Positions 53,933 through 61,976 are shown, numbered from the stretch's first letter. The stretch is 64,000 nucleotides of DNA from Nitrospirota bacterium (GCA_023476565.1 JAMCVZ010000068.1:1-64000), one strand, 5' to 3'. Numbers and translations are program-made. Notes: generated by a model from the sequence alone, not told the origin.

Positions 53933-54703
53933 ATGAGCATAGGTTTTGATATAATTACTATTTTCCCTGGAATGGTCAGTGCCTACATAGGGGAGAGCAT
54001 TCTGAAAAGAGCTGTTCAGAAGGGATTGCTCGATGTGAAGGTATACAACCTCCGGGACCATGCAACGGACAAACACAGGACCGTTGATGATTATCCATAC
54101 GGCGGCGGTTCCGGAATGGTTATGAAGATAGAGCCCCTGTACACTGCGGTGCAGGCGATAAAGGCTGACGGCCTGGAGCGCCTCACCGTGATGTTGAGCC
54201 CGCAGGGCAGGCGGTATGACCAGGCAGCGGCGGAATCCCTGTCTCAGGAGAAGCGGAGAATTCTTTTCATCTGCGGCAGATATGAGGGAATAGACGAGCG
54301 GGTTAAAGAATCGCTTGTTGATGATGAAGTCTCGATAGGTGACTATGTCCTGACTGGTGGAGAGCTGGGGGCTTTGGTTATAATAGATAGTGTCGCCCGG
54401 CTGATCCCCGGAGTGCTTGGGGATGAGGAATCAGCAAAGGAGGAATCTTTCACGTGGGGGATTCTTGATTATCCCCACTATACAAGGCCCCCGGAATTTA
54501 TGGGTATGAGGGTGCCGGAGGTCCTGCTTTCGGGTAACCATAAAGATATAGCGGACTACAGAAGAAAAGAGGCATTGAGGAGGACGCTGCAGAAGAGACC
54601 GGACCTCCTCGGGAAGGCCGCATTGAGTAAGAGAGATTATGATATACTAAACGAGCTTTGCTCAAGTAAGACAGGTATTAATGATGCCGAGGAGGAAGGA
54701 TGA
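53933..54703 (+). CDS. trmD: tRNA m1G37 methyltransferase TrmD
   Basis: A 256-residue SPOUT enzyme that prevents frameshifting by methylating G37 of tRNA. Signatures: [50 protein letters not shown] and [16 protein letters not shown] (the trefoil-knot SAM site). ATG at 53933 is chosen on alignment. It overlaps rplS by 4 bases. Confidence 0.95.
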   Translation: MSIGFDIITIFPGMVSAYIGESILKRAVQKGLLDVKVYNLRDHATDKHRTVDDYPYGGGSGMVMKIEPLYTAVQAIKADGLERLTVMLSPQGRRYDQAAAESLSQEKRRILFICGRYEGIDERVKESLVDDEVSIGDYVLTGGELGALVIIDSVARLIPGVLGDEESAKEESFTWGILDYPHYTRPPEFMGMRVPEVLLSGNHKDIADYRRKEALRRTLQKRPDLLGKAALSKRDYDILNELCSSKTGINDAEEEG

Positions 54704-55056
54704 GTTTAATAAAGGCGGTAGAGGAAGGTTTTAGAAGAGAGGTCCCGGTTTTTAACATCGGGGACACGGTCAGGATGCATGTCAAGGTTGTAGAAGGTGA
54801 TAAAGAAAGGCTCCAGCCTTTTGAGGGCGTTGTGATTTCAAGAAAGGGAAGCGGTGTAAGGGAAACCTTCATCGTGAGGAAGATATCCTTCGGCGTCGGG
54901 GTTGAAAGGGTTTTCCCTGTGCACTCCCCGTCAATAGATAAAATAGAAGTCCTTAAGAGGGGCGATGTAAGAAAAGCGAAGTTGTATTATCTCAGGGGAA
55001 AGAAGGGAAAGGCCGCAAAGGTTAAAGAGAAGGAGAGGGAAAGGCCGCAGCAGTAA
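54700..55056 (+). CDS. rplS: 50S ribosomal protein L19
   Basis: A 118-residue L19. [51 protein letters not shown] and [13 protein letters not shown]-like end ([16 protein letters not shown]) are conserved. It overlaps trmD by 4 bases and is followed by an AT-rich inverted repeat. Confidence 0.96.
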   Translation: MSLIKAVEEGFRREVPVFNIGDTVRMHVKVVEGDKERLQPFEGVVISRKGSGVRETFIVRKISFGVGVERVFPVHSPSIDKIEVLKRGDVRKAKLYYLRGKKGKAAKVKEKERERPQQ

Positions 55057-55127
55057 TTCAAAATGCAAAAAGAAAAATTAAAAAATGCGGGGTTCCTCAA
55101 TTTTGAATTTTTCATTTTTTATTTTTA
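55057..55127. repeat. AT-rich inverted repeat between rplS and rnhB
   Basis: AAAATGCAAAAAGAAAAATT leads to a core GTTCCTCAATTTTGAA and then TTTTTCATTTTTTATTTTT. Its reverse complement closely matches 56537-56613, including the core CAAAATTGAGGAA. The two flank rnhB and the DtxR-like gene in opposite orientations. Confidence 0.75.
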
Positions 55128-55131
55128 AGAC

Positions 55132-55767
55132 ATGGACCCTTATGCATTCGATGAAGCCGTAAGAAAAGATGGTTTCGAGGTCATTACAGGGGTCGATGAG
55201 GCAGGCAGGGGACCGCTTGCAGGGCCTGTAGTGGCAGCAGCGGTAATTCTGCCCCGGGAGATTAAAATAGACGGTGTCAGGGATTCGAAGAAAATACCGG
55301 AAGGCGAAAGGGAGCAGCTTTTCCGGGAGATTTTGATCAATGCCCTTGATGTAGGCGTCGGTATTGTCGGGGCGGAAGAGATCGATAGAGTCAATATACT
55401 GAGAGCCACCATACTGGCGATGCATAATGCAATAACAGGCTTGTCGAAAAAAACTGATATTATCCTTATTGATGCCCTCCGGATCCCATCCATTAAGATA
55501 ACCCAGAAACCGGTTATCAAAGGTGACGCGAAGAGCGCCTCAATAGCTGCCGCATCAATAATCGCCAAAGTCGTCAGAGATAGAATCATGGTCGAATATC
55601 ATTCCCTGTATCCGCACTACGGCTTTGACAGGCATAAGGGCTACGGAACCAGGGTGCATCTCGACAGGATCAGGCAGTACGGCCCATGCCCGATACACAG
55701 GAAGAGTTTTCAAAAGGTGATGGATGTGGAATTACCGTTTGAGGGAAGTGTCGGTGTCAGTGATTAG
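55132..55767 (+). CDS. rnhB: Ribonuclease HII
   Basis: A 211-residue RNase HII cutting RNA in RNA-DNA hybrids. The active site is GVDEAGRGPLAGPVVAAAVIL (D22, E23), with LIDALRIPSIKI (third Asp) and HSLYPHYGFDRHKGYGTRVH typical. The last residues (EGSVGVSD) come from the hairpin element that begins at 55747. The gene sits with rplS as in many genomes. Confidence 0.94.
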   Translation: MDPYAFDEAVRKDGFEVITGVDEAGRGPLAGPVVAAAVILPREIKIDGVRDSKKIPEGEREQLFREILINALDVGVGIVGAEEIDRVNILRATILAMHNAITGLSKKTDIILIDALRIPSIKITQKPVIKGDAKSASIAAASIIAKVVRDRIMVEYHSLYPHYGFDRHKGYGTRVHLDRIRQYGPCPIHRKSFQKVMDVELPFEGSVGVSD

Positions 55768-55817
55768 TGTCGGGGGGAAATTCCTTTAACTGACACTGAC
55801 ACTAATCACTGACACTG
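55747..55817. repeat. Hairpin of GTGTCAG units at the end of rnhB
   Basis: The left arm is GTGTCGGTGTCAGTGATTAG and GTGTCGG; the loop is GGGGAAATTCCTTTAAC; the right arm is TGACACTGACACTAATCACT and GACACT. The loop is the reverse complement of that in the rsmB element (GTTAAAGGATTCC), so both are the same family placed in opposite orientations. The left arm encodes the RnhB C-terminus. Confidence 0.85.
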
Positions 55818-55830
55818 TTGAGGAGGTTTA

Positions 55831-56481
55831 ATGGAAAAAGAGAGAATCGATGAGGCGCTTGAGCTCCTCTGGGTTTTGCACGAGGAGGGACACAGCGATA
55901 TCAAGAGATTTCAACTAAGCTCCGATGATCCCGAGGTCGGGCTGCTCATCAGCACATTGGCAAAAGACGGGCTCGCAGAGGTAGAAGGCCATACCATGAG
56001 ATTGACGTCCCGGGGCAAACACCTGGCAAAGGGCCTTATAAGAAGACACAGGCTTGCCGAAAGATTGTTTACCGATGTCTTCGATCTCTCGAAAGATGTA
56101 GTTGATGAGGATGCATGCAAGATGGAACATATATTAAGCGAGGAGCTTACCGAAAGCGTATGCACCTTCCTCGGCCATCCACCTGCGTGCCCCCATGGCA
56201 AACCGATTCCACGGGGGGAGTGCTGCAAGAAATACAAGGTCGACGTCCAGCCGGTCGTGGTCAGGCTTCCTGATTTCGAAGTCGGAAAGAGGGGTAAGAT
56301 AGTGTTCATCACCCCGTCGGACGCTTCGAGAATAAGCCGCTTGAGCTCCATCGGCATCATTCCGGGGGCGGTTATAAAACTGATCCAGAGAATGCCGTCG
56401 ATTGTACTTCAGATAGACGAAACGACTATCGCGATAGATCCTGAGCTGGCAAAAGAGATATTTATCAAGAAAGTGATGTAA
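55831..56481 (+). CDS. DtxR/MntR-like metalloregulator with FeoA domain
   Basis: A 216-residue regulator. The N-terminal winged helix and dimerisation part has RLTSRGKHLAKGLIRRHRLAERLFTDV and ACKMEHILSEELTESVCTFLGHPPACPHGKPIP, typical of DtxR-type proteins; a Cys pair (ECCKKY) follows. The C-terminal FeoA-like SH3 domain covers ~140-216 (SIGIIPGAVIKLIQRMPSIVLQ). Such proteins repress iron or manganese uptake genes when the metal is bound. No feo or other metal transport gene is visible next to it. GAGGAGG precedes the ATG. Confidence 0.85.
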   Translation: MEKERIDEALELLWVLHEEGHSDIKRFQLSSDDPEVGLLISTLAKDGLAEVEGHTMRLTSRGKHLAKGLIRRHRLAERLFTDVFDLSKDVVDEDACKMEHILSEELTESVCTFLGHPPACPHGKPIPRGECCKKYKVDVQPVVVRLPDFEVGKRGKIVFITPSDASRISRLSSIGIIPGAVIKLIQRMPSIVLQIDETTIAIDPELAKEIFIKKVM

Positions 56482-56536
56482 TATCGGCGCTCCGGGGCAG
56501 GTGCTGCAACAGGAACAGGTTCCCCGCAGGGAGCTG

Positions 56537-56613
56537 CGAAATGTAAAATGGAAAAATCAAAATTGAGGAATTACATAATTTTTCATTTTTCTTTTTGCAT
56601 TTTGAGTTTTCCA
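56537..56613. repeat. AT-rich inverted repeat upstream of hypF
   Basis: AAAATGGAAAAATCAAAATTG and core ATTGAGGAATTACATAA followed by TTTTTCATTTTTCTTTTTGC and ATTTTGAG. It ends 2 bases before the hypF ATG, so no ribosome site is seen and the leader is the repeat itself. It matches the reverse complement of 55057-55127. Confidence 0.75.
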
Positions 56614-56615
56614 AT

Positions 56616-59021
56616 ATGAGCGGTCTTCGCATATCGGTGAAGGGCGTTGTCCAGGGTGTCGGTTTCAGGCCTTTCGTCTACTCCCTCGCGAAAAAGTTCG
56701 GCCTCAAGGGCTCTGTGAAAAATACATCGGACGGCGTCGTGATCGAGGCCGAAGGCGATACGCTTGACGGATTTATTGAGGCCCTTCAAACCGATTACCC
56801 CCCTCTTGCCAGAATAGATTCGGTAGACATACGGGAGCTCCCCTCATGCGGCCGCAAGGATTTCATAATTATCGACAGCGTTGACAGCGGCAGCTTCACG
56901 CTCGTCTCTCCCGATATTTCCATTTGTAATGACTGCCTGAAGGAGCTGTTTGATCCGTCCGGCAGGCGGTATCTTTATCCGTTTATAAATTGTACGAACT
57001 GCGGCCCCCGGTATTCCATCACCAAAAGAGTTCCTTATGACCGGCCGAATACGACGATGTCGGAATTCACGATGTGCTCCCGTTGCTCGGAGGAGTATCA
57101 CAATCCCGAGGACCGCAGGTTTCATGCGCAGCCCAATGCCTGCAGCGAGTGCGGCCCGCACGTGTCGTTGCGCGTTGCACATTCCCCGGTGCGGGACAAT
57201 AAAGGAATAAGGCATGAGGTCCGTGATGAGCCCACAGGAGGAGAGGCAATAAGGAGGACCATAGAACTTTTGAGGAAAGGCGCTCTTGTCGCCGTTAAAG
57301 GGCTCGGCGGGTTTCACCTCTGTTGCGATGCCGCGAATGAGACGGCCGTCAGGAGATTGAGGGAAAGGAAAAGAAGGAATAATAAGCCGTTTGCTCTCAT
57401 GTCGCCTGACGTTGAAACGATTAGGCGTTTCTGCGAGGTCTCGGAAGATGAGAGAAGAGCGCTCAATGACATGCGCAGGCCGGTAGTGCTCCTGGGAAAG
57501 AGGGCAGATACAGCTCTCCCCTTTGAAATTGCGCCGAACAATAAATACCTGGGATTCATGCTGCCCTACACCCCCCTGCATTACCTCCTGTTCCATTATC
57601 CTTTGACTCATCACTCATCACCCATCACCCATCACTGCTTTTCCGCCCTGGTTATGACAAGCGGGAACCTCTCGGAGGAGCCGATAGTTGTTGATAACGA
57701 GGATGCCTTCATACGGCTTTCCGCTGTTGCCGATGCATTTCTTTTGCACAACAGGGATATTTTCATGAGGGTCGATGACTCGGTGGTCAAAAAAGGCGTT
57801 AACAAATTACGGGTAACGAGTAACGAGTTAAAGAGCAAAGACAATTACCCGCCGCTGTTTTTCGTCCGCCGTTCCCGCGGGTTTGCTCCTGAGTCTATCC
57901 GGTTGGAAGACGACGGTCCCGATGTTCTGGGCTGCGGGGCTGATATCAAAAACACCTTTACCATTACAAGAGGCCCTTATGCCATCATGAGCCAGCATAT
58001 CGGTGATATGGAGAATCTTGAGACCCTGAATTTTTTTGAAGAGGCCCTCGGGAACCTCAAACAGGTCTACAGGTCGAACCCCCTCGCCCTCGCCTATGAT
58101 CTGCATCCTGCCTACCTGTCCTCCCGCTGGGCGCTGGACCTCAGCCGCAAGACAGGGATCGGAAGTTACGGAATACAGCATCATTATGCTCATGCGGCAT
58201 CCGTCATGGCTGAAAAGGGGATAAAGGACAGGGTTATCGGCATCACCTTTGACGGCGCCGGATACGGCACGGACGGTAATCTGTGGGGAGGCGAGTTCCT
58301 TGTGTGCGATCTGCAGGGTTTCATAAGGGCCGCACATTTCAAGTATATTCCGCTGCCGGGCGGCGCGAGCGCCGTAAAGGAATGCTGGAGGACCGCGATC
58401 AGTTATATCGCTGATTCCGTTAAGGAGGATAAAATCCGGGGGTATTTTGATTCCACGGGATTCACTGAAAAGTACGGGAGGGATAAAATCGGCAGCATAT
58501 TAAAAATACTCGACGCCGGGCAGTTCTCCCCGCTTACATCAGGCGCCGGCAGGCTGTTTGATGCGGTCGCCGCGCTTACGGGAATATGTGATAAAAACAC
58601 TTTCGAGGGCGAAGCCGCCATCGCCCTTGAGAGTATAATCCCCCGCTCCTCCTGCCCGGAGGTGTTTCCCGTCAGAATTTCAGATGGGGAGCCTTTTATC
58701 GTAGATTTCTCGCCGATGATCCTGGCCATGCTTGAGAGTATGGAGAATCAGGTGGATAAAGGTCTGATTGCCGCCCGGTTCCACAACACGCTTGCAGAAG
58801 TAATAACTGAAGTTGCCGGACGCATCAGCCGCAAATATGGGATTAAACGGATTGTGCTCAGCGGCGGAGTCTTTCAAAACATGTATCTCCTGGAAAATTC
58901 TCTGCACAGGCTGCTGTCCTCCGGGTTTGAGGTCCATACCAATGAGAACGTACCCTGTAATGATGCCGGCGTATCTCTCGGCCAGGCATATATTTTAAGG
59001 GAAAGACTGAAAACTCTTTAA
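56616..59021 (+). CDS. hypF: [NiFe] hydrogenase maturation protein HypF, with two translated repeat insertions
   Basis: HypF turns carbamoyl phosphate into the thiocarboxamide that HypE converts to the CN ligands of the [NiFe] centre. Visible domains: acylphosphatase (~1-90, VKGVVQGVGFRPFVYSLA), two CxxC-x18-CxxC zinc motifs (CNDC...CTNC and CSRC...CSEC, ~105-185), a YrdC-like domain (~205-400) and a Kae1-like domain with HHYAHAASVMAEKG and VLSGGVFQNMYL. About 801 residues, longer than usual ~750. The surplus includes two repeat-derived stretches: PLTHHSSPITHH (~329-341) and NKLRVTSNELKSKDN (~395-412). Both lie in the YrdC-domain neighbourhood, flanked by conserved ALVMTSGNLSEEPI and FVRRSRGFAPE. 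Confidence 0.93.
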   Translation: MSGLRISVKGVVQGVGFRPFVYSLAKKFGLKGSVKNTSDGVVIEAEGDTLDGFIEALQTDYPPLARIDSVDIRELPSCGRKDFIIIDSVDSGSFTLVSPDISICNDCLKELFDPSGRRYLYPFINCTNCGPRYSITKRVPYDRPNTTMSEFTMCSRCSEEYHNPEDRRFHAQPNACSECGPHVSLRVAHSPVRDNKGIRHEVRDEPTGGEAIRRTIELLRKGALVAVKGLGGFHLCCDAANETAVRRLRERKRRNNKPFALMSPDVETIRRFCEVSEDERRALNDMRRPVVLLGKRADTALPFEIAPNNKYLGFMLPYTPLHYLLFHYPLTHHSSPITHHCFSALVMTSGNLSEEPIVVDNEDAFIRLSAVADAFLLHNRDIFMRVDDSVVKKGVNKLRVTSNELKSKDNYPPLFFVRRSRGFAPESIRLEDDGPDVLGCGADIKNTFTITRGPYAIMSQHIGDMENLETLNFFEEALGNLKQVYRSNPLALAYDLHPAYLSSRWALDLSRKTGIGSYGIQHHYAHAASVMAEKGIKDRVIGITFDGAGYGTDGNLWGGEFLVCDLQGFIRAAHFKYIPLPGGASAVKECWRTAISYIADSVKEDKIRGYFDSTGFTEKYGRDKIGSILKILDAGQFSPLTSGAGRLFDAVAALTGICDKNTFEGEAAIALESIIPRSSCPEVFPVRISDGEPFIVDFSPMILAMLESMENQVDKGLIAARFHNTLAEVITEVAGRISRKYGIKRIVLSGGVFQNMYLLENSLHRLLSSGFEVHTNENVPCNDAGVSLGQAYILRERLKTL
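57604..57637. repeat. Translated repeat in hypF, CATCAC type
   Basis: GACTCATCACTCATCACCC plus CATCACCCATCACTGC: five degenerate 7-nt units (one arm of the hairpin-type elements), without an opposite arm nearby. Read in frame as PLTHHSSPITHHC. Confidence 0.7.
57801..57850. repeat. Translated repeat in hypF, GTAACGAGT type
   Basis: AACAAATTACGGGTAACGAG and TAACGAGTTAAAGAGCAAAG, then AATTACCCGC. This is the left arm and core of the xerC-type element with most of the right arm missing. Peptide NKLRVTSNELKSK parallels NKLRVTSDELNNK inside the XerC-like protein, same frame. Confidence 0.8.
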
Positions 59022-59078
59022 AAACTCTGCAAGGGCAAATTACAGTAAGCAAGTCATTATGAAATTATAAAAAAAACA

Positions 59079-59108
59079 TTGACAAGAGTCCGGATTTTAT
59101 CATACATT
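59079..59108 (+). promoter_or_regulatory. Sigma-70-type promoter of the hydrogenase operon
   Basis: TTGACA (59079-59084), an 18-base spacer and TACATT (59103-59108) lie 38 bases upstream of the small-subunit ATG. No other candidate is visible in the 124-base gap after hypF. I see no obvious regulator-binding palindrome. Confidence 0.5.
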
Positions 59109-59145
59109 TTATGCAAACCAGTAAATATCATAAGGGGGGAAACAA

Positions 59146-60240
59146 ATGGAGGGAGATAGTTTATTCGACAAGCTTTCCCGACGAGGCGTGTCGCGCCGGG
59201 ACTTTATTAAATTCTGCAGCGCCATGGCGGCAACCCTGGCGCTGCCTTCGAGCCTTATTCCCAGGATTGCAGAGGCCCTTGAGAAAAAGCAGAAACCGGT
59301 CCTTGTGTGGCTCGAATACCAGGACTGCGCCGGAGATACCGAGGCCCTGCTCAGGGCGAGCAAGCCGACCGTCGGGGAGCTTGTGCTTGACATCCTCTCC
59401 GTTGATTACCATGAGACGATCATGGCGCCGGCGGGGACACAGGCTGAGAAATCCCTTACGGACGTTGTGAAGAATCATAAGGGCAAATATATCGCAGTAG
59501 TTGAAGGGTCTATCCCCCTGAAAGACGGCGGGGTCTACTGCTGTATCGGAGGGAAGACCGCAAAAGACCTTGCGAAAGAGGTATGCGGCAACGCCCTTGC
59601 AACAATTGCTGTCGGGACATGCGCAGCTTATGGGGGCATTCCGGCTGCCAGGCCCAACCCCACCGGGGCGGTGAGCGTCAAGGAAGCGGTTCCGGGCATA
59701 ACGGTTGTTAACCTGCCCGGCTGTCCTATGAATGTCGAGAACCTGACCGCCACCGTTGTTTATTACCTTACGTTTGGAAGCTTGCCTGCCCTTGATAGGC
59801 TCGGCCGTCCGTATTTCGCCCACGGCAAGAGGATACATGACAACTGTGAGAGGCGTTCGCACTTTGATGCCGGTCAATTTGTAAGAAAATGGGGAGACGA
59901 GGGGCACAGGCGCGGATGGTGCCTGTATGAGATGGGCTGTAAAGGGCCGGAGGCATATATGAATTGTCCGGTCATTAAATACAATGAGGGCACGAGCTGG
60001 CCTGTCCAGGCAGGACACGGCTGCCTCGGATGCGCAACACCGAATTTCTGGGACGTCAATACTCCCTTCTACAGGAGATTGCCCCATGTCCCCGGCTTCG
60101 GTGTCGAAACGACAGCGGATAAGATAGGCGTCGGTATTGCTGCTGTTGCGGCAGCCGGTGTTGCGGCCCATGCCGTTGCCCATGCCGTGAGAAAGAAAGA
60201 ATCAAAAGAAGAGACGGGTACACAGGGAGATAAAAAATAA
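59146..60240 (+). CDS. hyaA: [NiFe] hydrogenase small subunit, Tat-exported, membrane-anchored
   Basis: A 364-residue electron-transfer subunit of a group 1-type uptake hydrogenase. A Tat signal is at the N-terminus (SRRDFIKF, R17-R18), cleaved near residue 44. The proximal cluster motif reads [14 protein letters not shown]: Cys61 is present but the second Cys position is Asp64. Other ligands are in [17 protein letters not shown] and [12 protein letters not shown]. Medial and distal cluster motifs [41 protein letters not shown] and GHGCLGC are conserved, with Pro giving a [3Fe-4S] medial cluster. A C-terminal membrane helix ([21 protein letters not shown]) anchors it to the membrane near the cytochrome b. 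The large subunit follows 14 bases later. Confidence 0.95.
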   Translation: MEGDSLFDKLSRRGVSRRDFIKFCSAMAATLALPSSLIPRIAEALEKKQKPVLVWLEYQDCAGDTEALLRASKPTVGELVLDILSVDYHETIMAPAGTQAEKSLTDVVKNHKGKYIAVVEGSIPLKDGGVYCCIGGKTAKDLAKEVCGNALATIAVGTCAAYGGIPAARPNPTGAVSVKEAVPGITVVNLPGCPMNVENLTATVVYYLTFGSLPALDRLGRPYFAHGKRIHDNCERRSHFDAGQFVRKWGDEGHRRGWCLYEMGCKGPEAYMNCPVIKYNEGTSWPVQAGHGCLGCATPNFWDVNTPFYRRLPHVPGFGVETTADKIGVGIAAVAAAGVAAHAVAHAVRKKESKEETGTQGDKK

Positions 60241-60254
60241 AGGGGGGAGAGGAT

Positions 60255-61964
60255 ATGGCAAAAATAGTGATTGATCCGATCACAAGGATTGAGGGACACC
60301 TCAGGATTGAAGCGCAGGTAAACGGCGGGAAGATCACCGATGCATGGTCATCCAGCACCATGTTCAGGGGCATAGAAATCATACTCAGGGACAGGGACCC
60401 GAGGGACGCATGGGCATTTACCCAGCGCATATGAGGCGTTTGAACAACGGTTCACGCCACCAGCTCCGTGAGGGCTGTCGAAAACGCATTGGGAATTACC
60501 GTTCCTGATAACGCAAGGATCATCAGGAACCTCATAACAGGCATCCAGTATGTGCAGGACCATGTGATACATTTCTATCACCTGCACGCGCTTGACTGGG
60601 TGGATATCGTCAGCGCCTTAAAGGCCGATCCGGCGAAAACCGCCTCGCTCGCCCAATCCATTTCGGATTGGCCGAAGTCCTCCGTCTCGTATTTCAAAGG
60701 CATTCAGGGCAAAGTAAAGACATTTGTGGACAGCGGTCAGCTCGGTCCGTTCGCAAACGGCTACTGGGGGCACCCTGCGTACAAACTGCCCCCGGAGGCG
60801 AACCTCATGGCAGTGGCCCACTACCTTGAAGCCCTGGACTGGCAGAGGGATGTGATAAAGATCCAGGCGCTTCTTGGCGCCAAAAACCCCCACGCACAGA
60901 CGTATCTTGTTGGCGGCATGTCGATACCGATCGATCCGAACAGCCAGAATGCCCTCAACGCGGGGAGCATTGCCTTTATTGCAGGGCTTTCCGGTAAAGC
61001 GCGCGAATTCGTCGAAAAAGTGTATATACCCGACCTGCTTGCCGTTGCGTCTTTCTACAAGGAATGGGCGGCTTACGGCGGCGGGGTGGGCAATTTCCTT
61101 TCATACGGCGTATTCGAGAATGATACTGAAACCAATACGGCAAACTGCTGGCTGCCCCGCGGTATTATCAAGAACAAGGATTTGAGCACGGTCCATCCGG
61201 TCGATCACACAAAGATCACGGAGTATGTGACCCATTCATGGTATGAGTACAAAGAGGGGGATGCAAAGGCAAAGCACCCGTGGGACGGCGAAACCGACTT
61301 CAAATATTCCGGACCCAACCCGCCCTATGAGTTCCTCAATACGGACAAGAAATACAGTTGGCTCAAGGCCCCGAGATATGAAGATATGCCGATGGAGGTA
61401 GGTCCCCTTTCCAGAATGCTTGTCGCCTATGCGTCGGGACACAAGCGTGTGAAAGAGGTGGTGGACGGCGTATTGAAAAAGTTAGGCGTCGGCGCTGAAG
61501 CCCTGTTTTCAACGCTCGGCCGTGTTGCTGCACGCGGGATCGAGACGCTGGTAACGGCTGAAATGCTGCCGGTATGGCTTGACCAGCTTGCCGCCAATAT
61601 GAAGAAGGGCGAATTCCGGATACACAACGGGCAGAAATGGGACCCGGGCACATGGCCCAAGGAGGCAAAGGGGTACGGCTTCCATGAGGCCCCCCGCGGC
61701 GCCCTCGGCCACTGGATTCAAATCAAGGACGGTAAGATCGCCAATTACCAGTGCGTGGTCCCCAGTACATGGAACGGCTCTCCACGGGATGCGAAAGGGC
61801 AGAAGGGTCCGTATGAGGCCGCATTGATCGGAACGCCCGTTGCCGACCCCAACAAGCCGGTGGAAATACTGCGGACGATCCATTCCTTTGACCCGTGCAT
61901 GGCCTGTGCCGTTCATGTCGTCGACCTCGCGGGCAAGAGGATAACAAAGATAAAGGTCGTCTGA
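60255..61964 (+). CDS. hyaB: [NiFe] hydrogenase large subunit with two in-frame TGA (Sec) codons in the L1 motif
   Basis: A 569-residue catalytic subunit oxidising or producing H2 on the periplasmic side. It starts [20 protein letters not shown] with GGGGAGAGG upstream. TGA codons at 60432-60434 (residue 60) and 60441-60443 (residue 63) fall exactly at the two Cys of L1: [23 protein letters not shown], where relatives read RICGVCTTVHA. A SECIS-like hairpin follows. The C-terminal L2 is all Cys, DPCMACAVH, and is followed by a 15-residue tail ([15 protein letters not shown]) for HyaD-type cleavage. The frame is open for about 500 codons beyond, and the downstream GTG at 60468 would remove L1, so it is not the start. 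In known [NiFeSe] enzymes Sec sits in L2, so this placement is unusual. Sec insertion is inferred. Confidence 0.88.
60444..60477 (+). promoter_or_regulatory. SECIS-like hairpin in hyaB
   Basis: Stem CAGCTC (60461-60466) pairs with GGGCTG (60472-60477) including one T-G pair; the 5-base loop is CGTGA with G at its second position. The loop starts 23 bases after the second TGA and 32 bases after the first, within the spacing usual for bacterial SECIS. An alternative, exclusive stem is TTCACG (60451-60456) with CGTGAG (60467-60472). At this spot residues A-T-S-S replace the A-L/I-A-S of relatives, as expected if RNA structure limits the codons. Confidence 0.6.
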
Positions 61965-61976
61965 AAGGAGGATGCT

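Noticed and set aside
60468-61964. A shorter hydrogenase large subunit starting at GTG 60468
   Set aside because: It would lose the N-terminal 71 residues, including the nickel-binding L1 motif, and there is no ribosome site. The upstream frame from 60255 has a good ribosome site and family-typical sequence right up to and between the TGA codons.
60255-61964. TGA read as Cys or Trp throughout the genome (altered code)
   Set aside because: TGA ends many intact genes here, including hyaB itself, rpsB, trmD and mlaE, and no other gene has internal TGA codons at conserved positions.
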